A stretch of 64,000 nucleotides of DNA, taken from Fructobacillus papyrifericola. Lineage in GTDB: Bacteria > Bacillota > Bacilli > Lactobacillales > Lactobacillaceae. The stretch spans positions 434,001-498,000 of the forward strand of contig NZ_JAAMFJ010000001.1 in the NCBI RefSeq assembly GCF_018437235.1. The letters run 5' to 3'. The notes beneath the pieces are model-generated. The model did not search any database and was not told the origin of the DNA. It saw only the letters and a program-made list of their open reading frames with translations. Made by a program: the position numbers and the translations under genes. Shown one piece after another: positions 62,079 to 64,000 of the stretch. Position 1 is the first letter of the stretch; each line of letters opens with the position of its first letter.

Positions 62079-62666
62079 TCAATTCCTGGTCTTCTTGGGA
62101 CCTAAAATATCGCGGACCCGCTTTTGCAAAGCCGGCACGACTTCTTTTTCGTACCAGGGATTCTTTGCTAACCAAATGTTATTTCGTGGCGATGGGTGGA
62201 CAATTGGAAAGTAAGTTGGCCAGTATTCCTCGTAGTTTTTGATGGTATCGGTAATCTTCGCAGAGGACTTGAGATGCAAGTAGTACTTCTGTGCATAGGA
62301 GCCAACCAGAATCGTTAACTGCCGGTCGGCCATCCGGTCGAGTAAGCGGGGATGCCACTTTTCGGCAATCCCCTTACGGGGTGGCACATCCCCAGACTTT
62401 GCCTTGCCTGGATAATAAAAGTCCATGGGGATCACGCCAATGTCACCGGAATCGTAGAACTCTTCCTTGCTGACTCCCAACCACTCTCGTAAACGATCAC
62501 CAGAAGCGTCATTCCACATGATGCCCGATTCCTGGACTTTTAGACCGGGGGCTTGGCCAATAATAACAATCTTGGCAGTCTTTGGTGCAATAAAGATGGG
62601 TTCCCAGCCCTTTTCCGTGTAGGCCCTGTTCATTGGGTCTTGCTTGATTTCTTCGTGAATGGTCAT
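62079..62666 (-). CDS. Uracil-DNA glycosylase-superfamily protein
   Basis: 195 residues from the ATG at 62666 (GAAGG upstream). The UDG fold motifs are present in the order of families 4-6: KIVIIGQAPGLKVQESGIMWND (motif A, G-x-A-P-G), RLREWLGVSKEEFYDSG, and HPSPRNNIW (motif B). It lacks the four conserved Fe-S cysteines of family 4, so it may be a small UDG-like enzyme of uncertain specificity. Two bases separate the region from the following amidohydrolase, so they may be cotranscribed. Confidence 0.85.
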   Translation of the reverse strand: MTIHEEIKQDPMNRAYTEKGWEPIFIAPKTAKIVIIGQAPGLKVQESGIMWNDASGDRLREWLGVSKEEFYDSGDIGVIPMDFYYPGKAKSGDVPPRKGIAEKWHPRLLDRMADRQLTILVGSYAQKYYLHLKSSAKITDTIKNYEEYWPTYFPIVHPSPRNNIWLAKNPWYEKEVVPALQKRVRDILGPKKTRN

Positions 62667-62685
62667 GCTTTTGCCTTCTTTCAAC

Positions 62686-63660
62686 TTACCGTGTTAAGGC
62701 TGGGTCCGCTGCTTCTGCTGCGGCCTTGACCGCACTTTCTTTGAAGTAGACCCGGTCAGCATTGTTGTACAAAACGTCTTCGAGCTCCTCTTGGTTGAAG
62801 AGCTGACTAGCTTCCAACCAATTAGCTAAGTTCTCATAGGAATTAAAGGTGGCCGACCAGGGCGAATCGGTTCCCCAAATCAAACGCTTGGCCCCTAAGA
62901 CCTGCTTGGCCAGAGCAACGGCTTCCCGGCACTTTGGATAGGGAAAGTCTGTCTCGCCAATAATGTCTTGAATGGCCGAGAGGTCGGTCCAGATGTTTTG
63001 CTTCGACTTGAAAAGTTCTAATGCCGCCTTTAAGCGGTTTAAATGATCAGCCGACGGGAAGGACAGGTGGCAGACAACAAAGTCCATCTCAGGGTAACGG
63101 GCGGCTAAATTCGCGATGGCCTCTGGCTGATAGGAAATCTGATCCGACGAACCGTAGTCAACCGTCACCGTAAAGCCAGGATAGTCGGCTAAGTAGTGGA
63201 AAATCTGGCCGACTTTGGCATCCGTGTCCAAGCGGAAAGGCTTTTCGGAATGGTAACCGTGCAGGCCGCCTCCTTCTGAAATTTCAAACTTAATGGCGCG
63301 AAAGCCGAGGTCTTCGACATGGCGTTTGACAATCGCCATGGCGTTATCGGCAAAGGGGTCGACGGAAAAGGCCCCGATAAAGTGCTCCGGGTACTTCTTG
63401 ATGGTTTGATAGCTGTAGTAGTTTTGATAACCGTTCAACGAGCCCTGTAGCAAAACAGCCTTTTCGACACCGGCCTTTTTCATCAATTCCATGGCTGCTT
63501 CGGCCGTAAACGAATCATCGCCTGAACCCTTAGGAATTAACTGGATGACCGTCCCGTCATCCCAAATGGCCTTGCCATCTCCAAGCGCATTCAAGCGCCC
63601 CTTACCGTTCAATCCCGCAATGGTCTTCACCAGGTGCAAGTGTCCATCAATCTTTTTCAT
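62686..63660 (-). CDS. Amidohydrolase family protein (amidohydro_2-type)
   Basis: 324 residues; ATG at 63660 after GGAGG. TIM-barrel metallohydrolase signatures: IDGHLHL (first metal-binding HxH), FRAIKFEISEGGGLHGYHSEKPF, VCHLSFPSADH, and IWGTDSPWS (final Asp). These are typical of decarboxylase/lactonase-like amidohydrolases (amidohydro_2). The true substrate is not known. It ends 19 bases before the UDG-like gene. Confidence 0.88.
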   Translation of the reverse strand: MKKIDGHLHLVKTIAGLNGKGRLNALGDGKAIWDDGTVIQLIPKGSGDDSFTAEAAMELMKKAGVEKAVLLQGSLNGYQNYYSYQTIKKYPEHFIGAFSVDPFADNAMAIVKRHVEDLGFRAIKFEISEGGGLHGYHSEKPFRLDTDAKVGQIFHYLADYPGFTVTVDYGSSDQISYQPEAIANLAARYPEMDFVVCHLSFPSADHLNRLKAALELFKSKQNIWTDLSAIQDIIGETDFPYPKCREAVALAKQVLGAKRLIWGTDSPWSATFNSYENLANWLEASQLFNQEELEDVLYNNADRVYFKESAVKAAAEAADPALTR

Positions 63661-63774
63661 CAAATGCCTCCAATCCCTTTTTCACCCCAATTGTACTCTT
63701 TCTAAAATGAAAGGCCCAGCTTCCAAAAGTAATCAAAAAGCCCTCTCCAAAAGGAAAAGACTTGTCTGCTTCAT

Positions 63775-63960
63775 TTACATCAAATAGGCTGCGTTAAAAA
63801 TCAGCAAGACCGCACCGATGGCAAAGATCACCGTTCCCCAAAGGAGCTGTGAAATCACCGAGCGGTCACCGAAGTAGAGGCGCAGCAAGGGCGCCGTGCT
63901 TCCAAAGATCAGCACGATAATTCCCAAGACAACGAGTAACAGTCCAACAATGGCTAACAT
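63775..63960 (-). CDS. Small two-segment membrane protein
   Basis: 61 residues, ATG after AAAGGAG. Two hydrophobic segments (LAIVGLLLVVLGIIVLIFG, 3-21; LLWGTVIFAIGAVLLIFNAAYL, 39-60) with a short basic loop between. No family is recognised. The good ribosome binding site and clean hydrophobic pattern argue for a real gene. Confidence 0.75.
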   Translation of the reverse strand: MLAIVGLLLVVLGIIVLIFGSTAPLLRLYFGDRSVISQLLWGTVIFAIGAVLLIFNAAYLM

Positions 63961-63981
63961 GGTTTTCTCCTTTTTAACAAT

Positions 63982-64000
63982 TTAGGCCTTGGCTAAAACC
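63982..64000 (-). CDS. Possible 3' end of the next gene
   Basis: Reading leftward from the window edge, codons for VLAKA are followed by TAA (63982-63984). This suits the end of a coding sequence running in from outside the window. Weak evidence. Confidence 0.3.

Noticed and set aside
1-64000. CRISPR arrays, insertion sequences, tRNA or rRNA genes
   Set aside because: No spaced direct repeats, transposase-like frames or RNA-gene signatures were seen.

Overview
The window is a gene-dense stretch (about 58 intact protein genes plus four broken ones) of a low-to-mid GC Gram-positive chromosome. Strong AGGAGG-type ribosome binding sites, T-tailed hairpin terminators, a T-box, TPP and FMN riboswitches, ECF vitamin transporters, and the gene order hup - der - rpsA - cmk - LysM protein - ribU - rluB - scpB - scpA - ribT - xerD - cvfB - yqeY - rpsU all point to a lactic acid bacterium (Lactobacillales). 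A Leuconostoc/Fructobacillus/Weissella-type organism is the best guess; the genus cannot be fixed from this sequence alone. No rRNA, tRNA, insertion sequence, phage or CRISPR array was seen.

Layout. 1-8 kb is accessory and partly decayed: a broken NAD-binding epimerase divergent from a broken TetR regulator, an intact YefM/YoeB toxin-antitoxin pair, a YdcF-like membrane protein, an S66 carboxypeptidase, a doubly frameshifted UvrA paralogue with a tetranucleotide repeat at its start, and the 3' stump of a short-chain dehydrogenase. 8-13.2 kb is a redox cluster. A MerR regulator sits between an SDR/aldo-keto reductase operon and a CMD/cupin/zinc alcohol dehydrogenase operon, and both operons carry the same MerR-type promoter dyad in a 19-bp spacer. 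13.2-17.3 kb is an MMPL exporter with its own two-component system. 18.4-21.7 kb holds two tandem BrnQ branched-chain amino-acid carriers. Each is preceded by a 57-nt leader gene of identical layout followed by alternative hairpins and an intrinsic terminator; one leader is isoleucine-rich and the other valine-rich. I consider this the most striking feature of the window.

21.7-33.2 kb is a thiamine region with three TPP riboswitches: thiT; tenA - thiDE fusion - thiM (salvage); and ykoE - ykoD - ykoC (an ECF importer). A sugar transporter plus GH13 alpha-glucosidase with a cre site lies inside it. 33-42.8 kb is mixed: a MarR regulator, an organophosphate-type antiporter with a structured leader, a ydbS/ydbT pair, proC, an amino-acid permease with a divergent LysR regulator, an HdeD-like protein and an NADH oxidase. 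42.9-53.5 kb is the conserved housekeeping block, including the FMN-riboswitch-controlled ribU. 53.6-64 kb contains an MFS exporter, YczE and YitT membrane proteins (yitT with a pseudoknot-capable leader), a T-box-controlled hisS-aspS operon, an ArsB/SLC13-like carrier, a uracil-DNA-glycosylase-like protein and an amidohydrolase.

How it fits together: much of the window is nutrient-uptake and salvage logic (branched-chain amino acids, thiamine, riboflavin, oligosaccharides) controlled mainly by cis-acting RNA rather than by dedicated protein regulators. All broken genes lie in the first 8 kb; the remaining 56 kb appears intact.
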